Part shown: positions 1 through 13,600 of the stretch, piece by piece
Numbering within the stretch: position 1 is the first letter of the stretch
Layout of the letters: each line of letters starts with the position of its first letter
Notes under the pieces: generated by a model
What the model was told of the DNA's origin: nothing
Database searches by the model: none
Seen by the model: the letters and a program-made list of their open reading frames with translations, nothing else
Translations under genes and position numbers: made by a program
NCBI RefSeq assembly: GCF_021917145.1
Contig: NC_061068.1
Coordinates: 11,319,210 to 11,383,209 of the forward strand
Source of the DNA: Hypomesus transpacificus
Lineage: Eukaryota; Chordata; Actinopteri; Osmeriformes; Osmeridae
Direction of reading: 5' to 3'
DNA: 64,000 nt

Positions 1-695
1 CTACTGCTGTCCATATGTCTGGGGGTGAGGAACAAGCGGAGAGAGAACCAGAGGGCCAGGGACGCGGTGGTGCTGGGCACCCCATATGTGGACCGCGTAG
101 CTGGGGAGCCGGCGGAGTAAGTACTGCCTCTCTCATACTCTCTAGATTTGTAGGCAGTCAAATTCGACCTTCTGGTCAAACAAGTTTGAATGAGATATTT
201 TGCTATTGGCTCATGCTGAGAATAGTTCCTGTGTGTGTGTGATTTGTTGTCTTCAGAGCAGCGCAGCCAGTCCCGGCCTACGACGTGCCCAGCTATGAGG
301 ACGCTGTGGGCAGCGGCCAGTACCCCATCCGCCAGAGCAACCTGCGCAACAGTACCTCCCAGCTGCCGTCTTACGAGGACCTCATCAGTGCTGTGGAAGC
401 AGAGGGGGAGGGGCCCATCTCCAAGCCTGCCGGGGAGGCCACCACCACCCCAGCCGCTTCAGACTCCACCCCCCAGCCCGCCCCCGACCCTGCCGCAGCC
501 AATCCGCCCAGCCGCCGCAGCAGCAGCAGCCGGGCCAGTAAGATATTGCGCCCCCTGCGGGTCCGGAGGATAAAGTCGGAGAAGCTTCACCTGAAGGACT
601 TCCGGCTCAACATTCGCAGCCCATCACAGGCTCGGGTCACCATCGAACCCATCACCCCTCCGCCGCAGTACGACGACAAGATGCCTGAACTCTGA
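1..695 (+). CDS. tmem51: Transmembrane protein 51 (3' part, two exons)
   Basis: This is the C-terminal part of TMEM51, a small membrane protein of poorly defined role; the gene begins before the window. Coding exons are 1-116 (donor GT at 117) and 257-695 (acceptor AG at 255-256), joined through a split GAA codon, giving about 184 residues of a family usually near 250. The first residues, LLLSICLGVRNKRR, are the end of the second membrane helix and its basic stop-transfer. The cytoplasmic tail carries two P-S-Y-E motifs, the family signature VRRIKSEKLHLKDFR, and a proline-rich end with TPPPQYDD before the stop at 693-695. The PPxY-like motif suggests WW-domain binding, which is inference. Identity rests on the signature and tail motifs and is strong; which teleost paralogue (a or b) cannot be decided. 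Confidence 0.93.
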
Positions 696-980
696 GAGTG
701 CCCTGTGGTGCAAGGAATAACTTCTCCTGTGAAAAGACACTCCTGTGATAGTATAACGCTGCTGAGAAATGGCACTTTAGACACACGACTGTATCTGATG
801 GACTCCGAAGCCTGCTGCAGTAGTAGTGTTCTGTAACGGACTGGAACTGGGTCTGGTGCCACAGACGGGTGTCTTAAAACCACAGACGTTAAAATGGCTG
901 TGAATCCAACAGCCAAACTAGTCTCAATTTGTTTTTAGTATTTTCCACCGTACATGTATCTTTGTTTCTTTTTTTGTCAA

Positions 981-986
981 AATAAA
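981..986 (+). terminator. Poly(A) signal of tmem51
   Basis: A canonical AATAAA lies 286 bases after the tmem51 stop codon, followed by a T/G-rich stretch. No competing signal lies nearer the stop, so the 3' UTR is probably about 300 bases. Confidence 0.7.
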
Positions 987-2054
987 TCTGTGTTGGTCAA
1001 GTTTCAAGATCCTTTATTGGGATAACTATGTTCTGGTGACATTGGCATGGGATGGGACTTGGGAAATAGAATGACTGTAAAATGTATTTACCAACCATTT
1101 TTAAATGTAACTATGCAGAAAAATCACTTTTTAGTTAACTATACATATAAGCTTACTCGCGGTGTTGAATGTCAAAAATGGTCTTAATTTCACTGTTTAT
1201 TGCTAAAGTCGTGGTCTCCTAGCAGAAACAGAATTCCTTTCTAGATGCTCTGCTGTATGTTTGATAGTCACATGAGACTATATAAGTCAGCATAAGGGAG
1301 CCCATCTTTAAAAGTAGTGTCAAAACGGGTGACATAAAGGAGATAGGTGATAGATTTAGCTATAATAAGCTATAATCCAGTGGTGACCTTGATTAATGTG
1401 ATTTTATTTGAATGGGTAGGCTATGCAGGTTGTTTAGAACGTCACAATGTCAATAGAATTCAGAAGTCATTTTATTTATTGTGAATATTGTTTTTATTGA
1501 CTAACACTACTGTATTAACACCAAACAACTGCAAATTGTGGATTTTAGGGGATGTAGTATTGTAATTAGTGAATGCAATTGTATTTATCTGTTTTTTAGA
1601 AAGAGCAGGGTAGGTACTTGGTTATGTTGCTGGTGGAAGATGTGGATGATGGAAGGTGTTGATGGTAAGGTGATTGTGTATTGTTGTTTTTATGTATTTA
1701 TTATAAACAGAATACAATTATGCAGTTGACTTTGATCATGAAAATCAATCTTGCAGATGCACTCACCAACAAGTACCATCAAGTAATGTTGAATGACTAC
1801 TTCATGTCTAAATGCCAAAAACATCAATTCATACATAGGCCTACATGTTAGCTAACATTGGATCAGGATTATTTATATTGAAATGAAGATTAAAAAACCA
1901 TATAGGATTATAGGTTAAACTAATGGGCCAATGAGCCAGTACCTGTCACAAATGGCAAATAAACAAAACTATAACATACACACTTGACGTTCTAATACAT
2001 AGTCTACACTGTTCAAATGTAGCCATACATAGGTCACTGGAGTATACACAGAGG

Positions 2055-2056
<2 letters not shown>
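987..2056. other. Intergenic DNA between tmem51 and ski
   Basis: About 1.1 kb of A/T-rich DNA without a supported exon. The open frames in it are short and show no family resemblance. It probably holds the tmem51 downstream flank and distal ski regulatory DNA, but nothing specific could be identified. Confidence 0.5.

Positions 2057-2130
<74 letters not shown>
2057..2130. repeat. (GA)n microsatellite
   Basis: An almost pure GA dinucleotide tract of about 74 bases, about 1.1 kb upstream of the ski start codon. Confidence 0.95.
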
Positions 2131-2131
<1 letters not shown>

Positions 2132-2659
2132 GTGGGGAGTGAAATCTAGCATCCTCTAGTGGTGCAGGACATTTCTTTCATGATTAGGAAATCAATGAGG
2201 TCCATAAGGGAACGTCTTCTACATTTTCTCCAGTGAATTGAAGTAGCCTAGGCTAAACAGTAATCGATGTTTTTGATCAAATAAAATGGTTGCCTTCAAA
2301 AATCTTCATCCTGTTGTGTAGGCTAAAGAGGAATTTTGAAACAGCGAATGTATAAATTACTCCATTGAGTTGGTTGATTGAATAGGGTTAGGGTGAAGTA
2401 CTTCAAATATGTACGTTTTTTCTAAATGAGGTCAAACTCCACCCTTCTTCCCAGTCAGTCTTTTTCAGCTTCTTTTTTAAGGATCAGACATTTTCTGAGC
2501 TCTGTAGCCAGACAGCTTTTCTACTGTGGCGGCTTTTGCAGCTGCCATGTAGCAGGGGGAGGGACAGTTCACGGAACAGCCAGCCCAGGGAGTCAGTCAC
2601 ATTCCTGGCTGGGATTCAATGACTTGTACCAGACACAAACAAACAGAGGGCGAGAGCGA

Positions 2660-2777
<118 letters not shown>

Positions 2778-3034
2778 AAGTGAGTGAGCTTCACACATTT
2801 GGTCTGAGTGAGCGAGCGAGAGACAGACAGACAGACACAGAGAAAGAGAGAGACCGCCAGACTGCGCAGACGAGGCATAATTCAGGTTGTATCCTAAGCT
2901 GTCTACTGCAGTGGAAAGCATTGATACCTACAACACTAATTTAATTTTATTCGATTTTGGTAGGCTTCTTTCTGTGAACTAGAAGGTTTGTTCGAGTGTG
3001 TGCTTAGAACTCGAATCAACAATTTTTCTTTTAA

Positions 3035-3109
3035 ATGGATGATCTTTCGGTGAGAGCCGTATCAAGTGACATGGAGAGTCGCCGCATTGGACTTATCTTT
3101 TATTTCTGA
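3035..3109 (+). promoter_or_regulatory. Upstream ORF in the presumed ski 5' leader
   Basis: An ATG at 3035 opens a 24-codon frame that ends in TGA at 3107-3109, 76 bases before the ski ATG and in a different frame from it. If the ski leader starts upstream of 3035, this uORF would be translated first and could lower SKI output. Transcript start is unknown, so the role is inferred. Confidence 0.45.
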
Positions 3110-3185
3110 TACAGCTGAAGACAACCTTAAACCACAAACACAAGGTTTAACCCGTGAATTTAAACTCGTATCTAGTATTCAAAAC

Positions 3186-4387
3186 ATGGAGGCAACTTCA
3201 AGCTTTCAGCCTCACCCCGGACTTCAACAAACTCTAAAGCAGTTTCATTTGAGTTCCATGAACTCCCTTGGTGGACCGGCGGCATTCTCAGCTCGATGGC
3301 CACAGGATATCCTCTTCAACAAAGATGGCAAAACCGCCGAGATGATGCTCACCATGCCGGCCCATACACCCCCGGTAATGCCCGGGCCGCTTTTCATTCC
3401 GTCCGACCGTTCCACCGAACGCTGCGAAACTGTCCTAGAACGCGAACCTATTTCGTGTTTCGTGGTCGGTGGAGAGAAACGGCTGTGTCTCCCGCAAATC
3501 CTCAACAGCGTCCTACGGGATTTCTCCCTCCAGCAGATCAATTCGGTGTGCGATGACCTGCATATTTACTGCTCCCGGTGCACCGCGGACCAGCTGGAGA
3601 TACTAAAAGTAGTGGGCATACTACCCTTCTCTGCCCCGTCATGCGGACTCATAACACAGACGGACGCTGAGCGTCTCTGCAACGCGCTTATCTACGGTGG
3701 TACCTATCCTCCTTATTGTAACAAGGAGCTCTCCGGCTCTCTTGAGTTGGAGCGCACAGAGAAAAGCTTCAAAGTGTATCACGAGTGTTTTGGACGTTGT
3801 AAAGGCGTATTCGTCCCGGAGCTGTATAACAGCCCCATTGCCGCCTGTATCCAGTGTATTGACTGCAGACTCATGTTCCCGACCCAAAAGTTCGTGGTCC
3901 ACAGCCACAAAAGATTGGAAAATCGAACCTGTCACTGGGGGTTCGACTCGGCGAACTGGCGCGCATACGTCCTCCTTGACCAAGACTACACGGCAAAAGA
4001 TGAGAAGGCTCACCTGGAGCAGGTCCTTAAAGACATCAAAGAAAAGTTTAACGCTGCCAGCAAGTTCTCCAATAAGCATTGCAGGGTGAGTGAAAAAGAC
4101 AAAAAAAAAAAAATTAACCCATTGTGGAGAATACAAATGTATTTGAACTTATTTAAGACAAGGTAAGACTTAATTGATCATCATGTGGGGAAACGTATTT
4201 CATAACACACAACTATCCCTACCTACATCTATAGGCTTTCAAACATTCTAAATCACCAGACTGACCTTACTGTAACATTACTCTTGACTGAGGCCCCCAA
4301 TATTTTTACCACTGGTTTTAGTTTACATTAACTGTAGAAGTTACAGTACCTCCAACAATCACCTCACACCATCTACCCATACACACA

Positions 4388-4435
<48 letters not shown>

Positions 4436-7400
4436 GACACACACCCTCAGGGTTACCCAAGGGCATCTGCATATGATAAATGGAGCCTCTGGGATATGTT
4501 TTATTAGTGTCAGACAAGGGAGGAGTCAGGGTAGGATTCATGATGAGGCCACAAGGTGGGCCGGGGGATAAGGATTGAATGAGCTTTGGCCTATCAAGAT
4601 GGGTATGAGTAGGGGGTTGTGGCTGGTCAGAGGAGGGTAGGATGTGTGTCTGTGTGTCGGTCCAGGGCTCCATGTGTGGGTCCGAGGCGTTGGGGGGGGG
4701 GGGGACAAATGAGCAGGAAGTGGCTGGTGGTCTGTCAGCCAGAGGCTGCTGAGTGGAGCTCTGTGGATGTCTGTGGATCCCCACAGAGGAGAGCTGGGGT
4801 CTGGACTCAGGACTCCGCCCAGGAAATCCAGCAGGAATGCTGAGGAAATTGTGGGGATTTGAGTGTGCCACTGGAAAGGATTTAAAGTGCACCTTGCCCA
4901 AAGTATGTGTGGGTTCGAAAATCCCCACCGCCGGTGACAGATATATCGCTTCTGCGTTTAACATTCTCAAAAATGTCGATGTGTGCGTGTCGACAGTTAG
5001 CCTTTCAGCGTGTGCATTATGATATACAGTATGTACAGTTTAAACAGACAAGAGAGCGTGTGTGTGCGTGTGTGCGTGTGTGTTTATGTCTGCCTGCTGT
5101 GGTTCAATATTAGTGGTGTCCCAGTTAGCAGACAGGCCCGATCCCAAGGGACACGCACACCCCAGTCCTCCCATACATCAATCTGACAGGGGCAGCCGCT
5201 GAAAGGCCGGGCGTTACTGCTAGAAGCCTGCCTTGGCTCCCTTTACCCATGAAACAACAACTCAATGTTATCACCCTGCATCAGACGCGCACCCACACAC
5301 ACTCATGTCAGACCAGGGTGTTTTATTAATCACACACACACACACACCTCCTCCAGCTTACTCAGACCTCTTAGTAAGTGTATGAGGGCTTGTTTGCAGT
5401 TTTGAGAGAACTTCTGTATTCTGTATCCGACATTCTGTAACTGAGCTTGACCTACACTTCTGTAATCATTCTTAACTCATTTGGGATTTACTCCTCAAGA
5501 TAATCCCCGGATGCCAAAATGTTGGCACGCTATTTGAGATATAAAATGTTTCCCATGCTGTGATTGTTTTGGTCACAGACACCGTCAGTCACGTCAGTTG
5601 TTTTCTCCAGCTTCCTCCTCTAGCTACGCAGCAGATCAGGAGGGTCAGAGGGGGACGATGACACCATTGTGTCTGTTGTGTATGCAGCGGGGTGTTTGGT
5701 CACTTGGCCATTAGGCTGTGTGCAGATGGGTGGGGGATGGGGGGGGGGGGGAGGGGGGATGGTCTGAAGACTCCTATTCATGAGGCTTGGGTCCCTGAGA
5801 GCCCTCAGAGCCGGGGCCTTGACATGGGTTGTCAAAGGGGCCCTGACCCTTGACCCCTCTCTCCAAAGACACTGACCTCGCTCCAGCACCCACCCACCCC
5901 CACCCCCAAGTCTTTTCACACCGTCCAATCAGATGGCCTTGTCTCTTGCCCATTGACCAGATGGCTGTCTGATAAAAAGAAATCCTTCTGACACAGAGAA
6001 TATTAAAAAATTACCTCAGTCATAGATTCTACATTCATCATCCTCTACAACATGAAGCTAAGAAATACTCTAAAGTCCTTCGACTTGCTACAGTTAATAC
6101 TTTTCCTTATCTCTATATACACTTCATTTGCAATATCAAATGAATACACGAACATCGTTGACTTAAAAATATCGTTATGGTCGGATTTTCTTTTCCCCCA
6201 ATTATAAAAACCAATTTAAAAGATTAGTGTAGCAACGGCACAAAAAGGTGAATTTTCCCATCAATGAATGTTGAATGGTTCTGAGCATTAGTGGCGATAA
6301 TTCTTGGGGAGGCCAGAGCACTGAGATCAATCTTGTGACTGAGTGGAGCAGGCGAAGGGGCCTCAGGAGGCCTTTCTTAATGGAAGGGATATTAAACCTG
6401 TTCATGTGAGGCCAATTTATGGCCATCTCTCATTCTTTTGTTCACCTCTCTCCATCAAATTAGCCCCAAACCTGCGACCAAACCTACAGAATGTGTCCGA
6501 GAGTGAGGTTCGGATGGACTCTATGTCTCTATGTGCCCATTTGTAAGCAACGATGTGTTTCTTCATACATGACTCTGTACGACTATGTCAAGTCAGGATT
6601 GTGTGCGGTTGTGTGTGTTTGTGATTGTATTTTTATGGGACGTGTGCATTTGTAGTCTGTTTGTGTGTGTGTGTGTGCTGGTTGCATCTGATTGTGTGCT
6701 CGCGGTAAACTGTATGTGCATGTGAGTGGGGCTGTATAATGCCTTGATCAGCTGTGCTGGGAGATTAAAATGAGCTCACTGCACGATTTCTATTCCCATC
6801 TGTCTGCTGACCTCCAGGATGCATCGAGGGCCCTCAGACCCTGGCCTGGCCTGGTTTAGCATGACCCAGACGGGCCAGAACCGTCCTGGTCAATCCTGTC
6901 TGCCCTACATCTGCCTAGCCCCACCTGAACTGATCCTCTCCTCCCGCCGTCTCTCTTGTACTCGTTCCTTGACCTCCAGAGCCACGAGACAGTCTCATCC
7001 CTGACCTCTAATGATGGGTCATCACAACCACCCACAATATCTATCACGGTGGAGAATATAGTATTGGGATAGCTTCTATATCGAGCAGACTTCCTTTGGA
7101 GCTCATGTCTCTATGGTTCTGTTTCTCTCAGCTTGTCTACAGTCTCCACCAGCCGGAACCATCGACAGACTTTCCTCTCATCTGCTGCCTCATTGTCAGA
7201 GGAGGGGGAGGTGTGTGTGTGTGTGTGTCAGCCAGCTCTCTGGAGTGGTGCCCCCCATTCTCCCAGAGCTGACCCCATGTTAAAGAGTGTCAGCTGGAGG
7301 CCCGTGGGGTGTGATGCGTGTTAAGGACCTGCCGCCTCCATTGTGACGGAGGCTGCCTTTCACCGGGCGCACAAGGCAGCCACGGCTCTTTGTCTAGGTG

Positions 7401-10400
7401 GCGTTTCTGTCGGGGAGGTCCTCGATCGGGCGGCAGGAGGTTTGCCGTGTCAGCCGCAGTCTGTCGGGGAGACGCGTGGTGTATGTCCGACCGGAATTGA
7501 TGGAGACTGCTGTACAGACAAAATGTAGGCCTAGTACTGTGTGGTCTTTTAACAGTCCCGCTCAAGAGCGAATTTGACAATTTTCCCACCAAACTTGACC
7601 ATGTTGTAAGAACGTCCTCTGTCCAGCGTTCCAAATTAGGCCTGAAGGGGAGACATTGAAGAACGTTGGTCTCCTTGCGACTGTTACTGTAGCTATTGGA
7701 CCTACTTACTGACTATATAACAAATGAAGTGTGGGCAGATTCCTATTATAGCGAGAGAGTCAGAGAGAGAGAGAGAGAGATGTGGGTGATGACGAGTGAT
7801 GAGAAGAGGAGGAAGAGGAGGAGGAGAGGAGCTCAGCCTGTACAACAGATGTCTGGATCTGTTCGTTTTTTTATTTCCTCGTCATCATCATCATCCACTC
7901 CTCTTCAATCATCTCGTGATTACAAACTCTGTTAGGAGAGTCAATTCATCCATCTGCTGTGGAGAGAGGGAGAAAAAAAGACAGTGAGAGAGACAGACAA
8001 ACAGAGAGAGAGAGGAAATTCTGGAATCTGCATCTGCTCCTGGTTGACTGGATGGTTGGTTGGTTAGCTGGCTGGCTGGTTGGATGACTGGATGGTTGGT
8101 TGGTTAGCTGGCTGGCTGGTTGGATGACTGGATGGTTGGTTGGCTGGTGGGCAGGGGCGTATCTAGAGATTTTCATTCGGGGGGGCAGAAGGAAGTTGTT
8201 GGGTGGCCTCCTGGAGGCGAATCAAAACCCAAAGTAGGGGGGTACAGTACTCCCTACGGTAAATGAGTAAGCTATAACATTGTCGTAAAAATTCAACACT
8301 AATTTTAATATTATTTATTGAAATGTTCTGTAATGTACAAATACTATTTTTCCATGGGAAGATTGGGGTGGCAGGTATTTTTTATTGGGGTGGCAGCTGC
8401 CACCCCTTGCCACCCCTTAGATCCGCCACTGCTGGTGGGCCAGCTGGAGGAATAAGCTCCCTGCTCTTGAAGGGTTAAGCTGACTGCTAATCCTACAGCA
8501 CTCCTGGAATGCGGAGTCCTGTCTGTCTCGGTTCACAACAAAATGGAGGCAGTGACGTCCCAGTGACAGATCTGAGGAGCGCTCTCCGACAGCCTCGTCC
8601 ACCTTCCCCACTCAGCCTCTCTCCACTTCCACTTCCGTCCAGCCGTGTGTGTGTGTCATCACACACAAACAAACACACACGCACCACCCCTCTGTAGTAA
8701 ACTACTAGAGCAGTTTAACAGTCCTACGAAAGAGAAGTGGTGGAAGGAAGCAGCTAGGAGCTCCTCCAGAGGCGTGGCGTGACCAATCGGCGCTCTGCTT
8801 GTGCCTGCACCCCGCCCACCAGCCCAGCGGCCCACCAGCCACCTCCAGAGCTATGCGGGGGGATTAGGCGTCACTGCTTAAGTACAGCACACTGCTGGGG
8901 GGGGGGGGGGGGGGGGGGGGACTCGTGAATGAATGTTTTAGTGATTTACCACCGCCATGCTCACCAAGATGTGCAACCTATATGGGAGAGATTAATTGGA
9001 ACAGATACATTTGCAACTCGCCTGAGTTTAGTCTTCAGACCGAGGAGGAAGGAGAGTTTGCTTTCTCTGACGGACATTATGCTGCATAATGACATTTTAG
9101 GCTAGAAGCTTTTGTGTGTGTGTGTGTGTGAGTATGTGTGTGTGGAGTGAGAGAGGGAGGGGAGGATTGAGGGCTGTCTGTGAGCAAGCGAGGAGGCTAG
9201 CAGGCTGGAGTCTCTCCCTTGCTTCTGTGATTGGAGGGAGACTGTGGTTGCTAAGCAGAGCTGCTCTCTCTGTGCTAAATAAGAACTTGATGCTCTCTGG
9301 CTGGTGGGCTGAGTGGAGCATGCCAGAGCTGCACACACCACACGCACACACCACACACACACACACCACACACACACATACAGACCTTCTCACACAGTGC
9401 AGGCCTCTTCCATTACAGGGATAGACCTCATGCTCTTTCAACCTCCAGGGACCAAGGGTACTCCAACCCCCCTCCTCTGTTTACATGTCCTCCTCCCTCC
9501 CTCCCTCCCCCTCCCTCCCCCTCCCTCCCTTCCCCTGCCACCTCCACTTCCTCCTTCTCCTCCTCCACTACCACACAGCAGGCATACAGAGCTGGCCCAT
9601 ACTCCACAAAGCTGTCATAGTCATTCAGGCTCACACACCTACACACACACACACACACACACAGACACACGATAGAGTTCTCCAGCACAGTGGGTGCAAA
9701 GGCGAGTGTGTCACTGTAGAGGGACGAGCCATTGCCCACCATCCATCTGTAGTTTGAAAACCCAGAGTGAGAGAGAAAGAGAGTGAGAGTGGGAGAGAGA
9801 GAGAGAGACGAAAGAAAGGGGGCGCGAGTGACAATGATGTCAGCACGACCTCATACCCAGCAGCCTCTGTTCCCCCACTCAGGAAGAGAGGGACGGGAGT
9901 ATCCTCTCTAGCTCCCCTCTCATCCTCTCCCTGGCCTGCTGGGGCGGTTCATCACCTGCTCAGCCTCAGTGGCCAGAGAAGCACACGTCTCCTAGAGCCG
10001 TTGGCTCTTTGCTCACGTTTCCTTCTTGACAGACACCACCACCTTGCTTCCCCTGGTGGTGTGTCTCAGTCTGCTGGCTAGCGCAGCCCCCAGGTCATAG
10101 CTCTGGGTCAGCCTTTTGTGTGCTGGCGAGTAACCGCGGCGACAGCTCTCTCCGTGCTCCAGAAAAGGGGTCATGTCGCGTTTCAGTTACCCCGTAGCCA
10201 ATGAATTGTGCACAGCTGTCGTCGGGGTTCTGTGTGGACTCGTCTGTTTAGTCCTCCGGTCCTTCTGCGTTGGTCACGGTCCGCCCGCCCTCCGCCCCCT
10301 CCATCCGCAGCCCCCTCCAGCCCTCCGCCCCCTCCGCCCCCTCCGCCCCCTCCATCCCCAGCCCCCTCCAACCCCAGCCCTGCGATGCTTCCCCTCCTTC

Positions 10401-10556
10401 ACCCAGAAGCCCCTTTTTCTCTCTTTTGTTCTTCCTGTTTGTCACAGGAAGTGGTCCTAATGTGGAGGGTCTGATGTACGGCTACAGGCGTGTAACTCCT
10501 GATTACCACCACAGCCGGGACTCTGTCTCTCTACCATAATCTCCACACACACAAAG

Positions 10557-10653
<97 letters not shown>

Positions 10654-13600
10654 GACAGGGGGAAGCATGGCTCACATGTGCTGGTGAAGTGTCTTTCCAT
10701 TCTCCATCTCTCCCCTCTCCCCCTCTCTTTCTCTCTCTCTCTCGCTCCCACCTCTTGGAATAGAAACAGAGGGACCCCTAACATAGCTGTTCTCTGCACT
10801 GCCTGCCCAATAGCGTTCCCTACACCCTATCTCAGCCTAACCCACCCTGGCACGGACCAGCCTGGCCTGCTTAAAGCCTGTGGCACAGACAACCTCTCCA
10901 GCCTGCCTGCCTGCCAGTAAGTCTGCCAACCAGCCGACAGTCAGCCAGCCAGCCAGCCAGTCAGCGGCCACAGACACAGACACCCCTCCCCTCCCTAACT
11001 CTGAGACAGCACGCAGGCTTGCCCTTCATCTCTTCTGAGGAGCCTATTCTGAGCCCCCGGTGTCTCAAGGCAGGCAATGGGCCAGCGTGAGGGGAGAGGT
11101 CAGCATACACACACACACACATCATCTTAAAACACCCCAAGCTGCTTTGCAGATTATCTCCGTAAACTGGGTAAGCCTCCTCTCCTTTTGGCACCAGAGA
11201 CTTAATCCAGTCCACCGTTGAGAACGACTGGGAGGCTAATTGGGCATCTGGTGTGCGTCGGTCACAGGGCAGCCAGTGAACCTGACCTCTGGAGGAGAAT
11301 CAGCCACGACAGTCGGGGGCCGTGATAGGCTAGACCGTCCCTTGGCTAGGACACCTGGTCACAGGTCAGAGGAAGACAAAGACGACCTCAGTTTTCCAGA
11401 ATTTGATGAGAGAAACTGTATACCGAGCATCAGAATCGAATTTGATCGTTCGAGCATTTCAGTTGCTGTACGGCGTTCCCTGGGGAGGGGCGGTGTATGT
11501 GTGTGTGTGTAAGCGTACGTGTGTGTGGGGAGGTGTACCGGGGTACTTTGTCAGGAGGACTCGTCCCTCACAAAGACGCCGTCTCGGCTCTTCCATATTC
11601 AATTGGTCCCCCTTTCAGCCGCTCCACTGTACACGCGGCCGCAGCCAGAATGAGCCCCTCCAGAAGGATTAGCTGGCCCGCCATCAGCCCGCCTGCCTCA
11701 TCACGCCGCCTTTGTTGTGGTGCAGACTCGCCCTAAATGGGATGAAGGCTCTCAGCCGGACACAGTGGGTGGAAGTTGCTTTGTGTGGTCGACAGGTGCA
11801 GGTGGAGAGCGCAGTGAAAGCTGTCTTGGATGTGTGTGTGTGTGTCTGGGGGCTTGGGGGGGAGGGAGGGGGCTGCATTCTGTGTGAGCGTGTTTGCCAG
11901 GCAGGTATGAAGAAGTGTGTGTGTGTGTGTGTGTGTGTGTGACCGGGCCAACAGGTTATGCCCTCCCTGCAGCTGAGAGTGCTGTTGAGATAGACCAGGA
12001 AACTCTGGAACTCGGGGGGCCCTCAATCACACATCTCCTCAGGGGTTTACAGTCAATTCTTCAGGCGAACGGCCCCTCCCCCTGCCCCGTCTCTGTCTCT
12101 CTCTCTCTTTCTCTCCTAACTCACATCTGGTGAGCAGTGCTAGCTAGCTCCCCTGTCATCTTTTACTGCATTGAGGTCATTTCCACCCTGTGGCTTGAGT
12201 GAAAACATATGAGTTCTGGGTTCTGCTGGGCTTGAGGTGGGGATAGGTATAGACCAACACAGACATGAAGCCAATCAGCAGCTGCAAAAACAGCCATGAC
12301 CAAACATCCACAGGAAAGACCAAATCATTCACATGCTGGATCTCTGTGGCAGAACATCTTCATTTCCTAGGTATTTCTGTTAGCAGGTAGTCTACTTGTA
12401 TGTTTCAACATGGATACATACCTGCTTGGCCTGATGTCATTTGATTACTTTCCAGTATCAGTTTTTAACTGTGGTTTCTGCATCACTGCTCAAGTCTGGT
12501 ATCTGTTGCAGTTGGATCTAGGTTTTTAAAAACAAACGTTTGAAAACAAAGATTTGCTGCCTGAGATGTGTGAGCAAAGAGGTAGCCAAGCATGGTTACG
12601 ACAGAGGGATGGGTGGATGTAGGGAGAGAGGGATGGGTGGATGTAGGGAGAGAGGGATGGGTGGATGTAGGGAGAGAGGGATGGGTGGATGTAGGGAGAG
12701 AGGGATGGGTGGATGTAGGGAGAGAGGGATGGGTGGATGTAGGGAGAGAGGGATGGGTGGATGTAGGGAGAGAGGGATGGGTGGATGTAGGGAAAGAGGG
12801 ATGGGTGGATGTAGGGAGAGAGGGATGGGTGGATGTAGGGAGAGAGGGATGGGTGGATGTAGGGAGAGAGGGATGGGTGGATGTAGGGAAAGAGGGATGC
12901 ATGTTGTTTGGGTCGCCCCTGGAGAGGAGTGCATCCCATCCAAGACTGCAGCAGACTGCCCCGGATCCAAATTGAGGGCAGCTCTCTACTGTACTCTACT
13001 CGACGCTACTGTACTGTGTCCTCATTTTGTCTGCAGCAGCCTAGCCCCGTTCCACTCCCTGCTACCTTTGTTCTCACACTTGGCTGGGACGTGGCGAGTG
13101 CGAGGACAGGTGCTGAGGCTGCACTTAGCTTGGCTGCCTGCAGTGGCTCTCCTCCTCTCGCCGCTCTGGAGGAACATATTGTTGCCCACCCCGTCGGGGT
13201 GTGTGCGTGTGCACGCGTGGGCATGTGTTAGTGTCGGCGTGTGGGATGGTGGCTCTTGGAATTCAGCTCCTTTACAAGATGAATCCCACACATGTTAAGC
13301 TCTGTTTTCCCCTCGAAACTCCAACTTAACATGTTTAACCGGCGTACAGTCTGTAGCTGGATGAGCCCTTGCAATAAAACCTGGAGATTGTTTGTGTATT
13401 GACCAAATGCCAAGTCAGCCAACTGCTGTGTGTGTCTTTGTGTGTGAGTGTGTGTGTGTGTGAGAGAGAGAGTGAGAGGCCTCCAACCTAGGTCTGGGAT
13501 TGAGGCTAGCAAGCCGCAGCAGAGTGGCTGGAGACAGTAAACTTTTATCACTCTAAATAGCCTCCAGTAACAGCTAGCCTAATGGCCGAGCCAGCCAGGG

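Larger units (their letters stand above)
4086..8151. other. ski intron 1, proximal segment
   Basis: Non-coding intron sequence. It holds a CA array near 4380-4432, short G runs near 4692 and 5739, CA near 5331-5347, TG near 6665-6678 and 7205-7228, and a short GA run near 7759-7780. The block 6180-6550 is unusually free of simple repeats and of balanced composition, so it is a candidate conserved non-coding element. No exon or RNA gene could be supported. Confidence 0.5.
8440..12603. other. ski intron 1, microsatellite-rich segment
   Basis: Non-coding. Contains TG/CA arrays near 8647-8680, 9111-9141, 9343-9378, 9641-9670, 11498-11530, 11829-11844 and 11916-11940, a G homopolymer at 8897-8920, C/T-rich runs around 9486-9560, C-rich repeats at 10280-10380 and the CT array at 10557-10646. 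The block 8940-9080 is repeat-free. No exon could be supported. Confidence 0.5.

Noticed and set aside
2384-2396. GGGTTAGGGT resembling telomere repeat
   Set aside because: Only about one and a half units, no array.
9313-9757. Overlapping 90-120 codon frames with TH or SP repeats
   Set aside because: They read through CA microsatellites and C/T-rich simple sequence in ski intron 1.
12483-13298. Several 120-250 codon frames on both strands
   Set aside because: They are created by the 24-bp repeat; peptides are simple repeats of eight residues.
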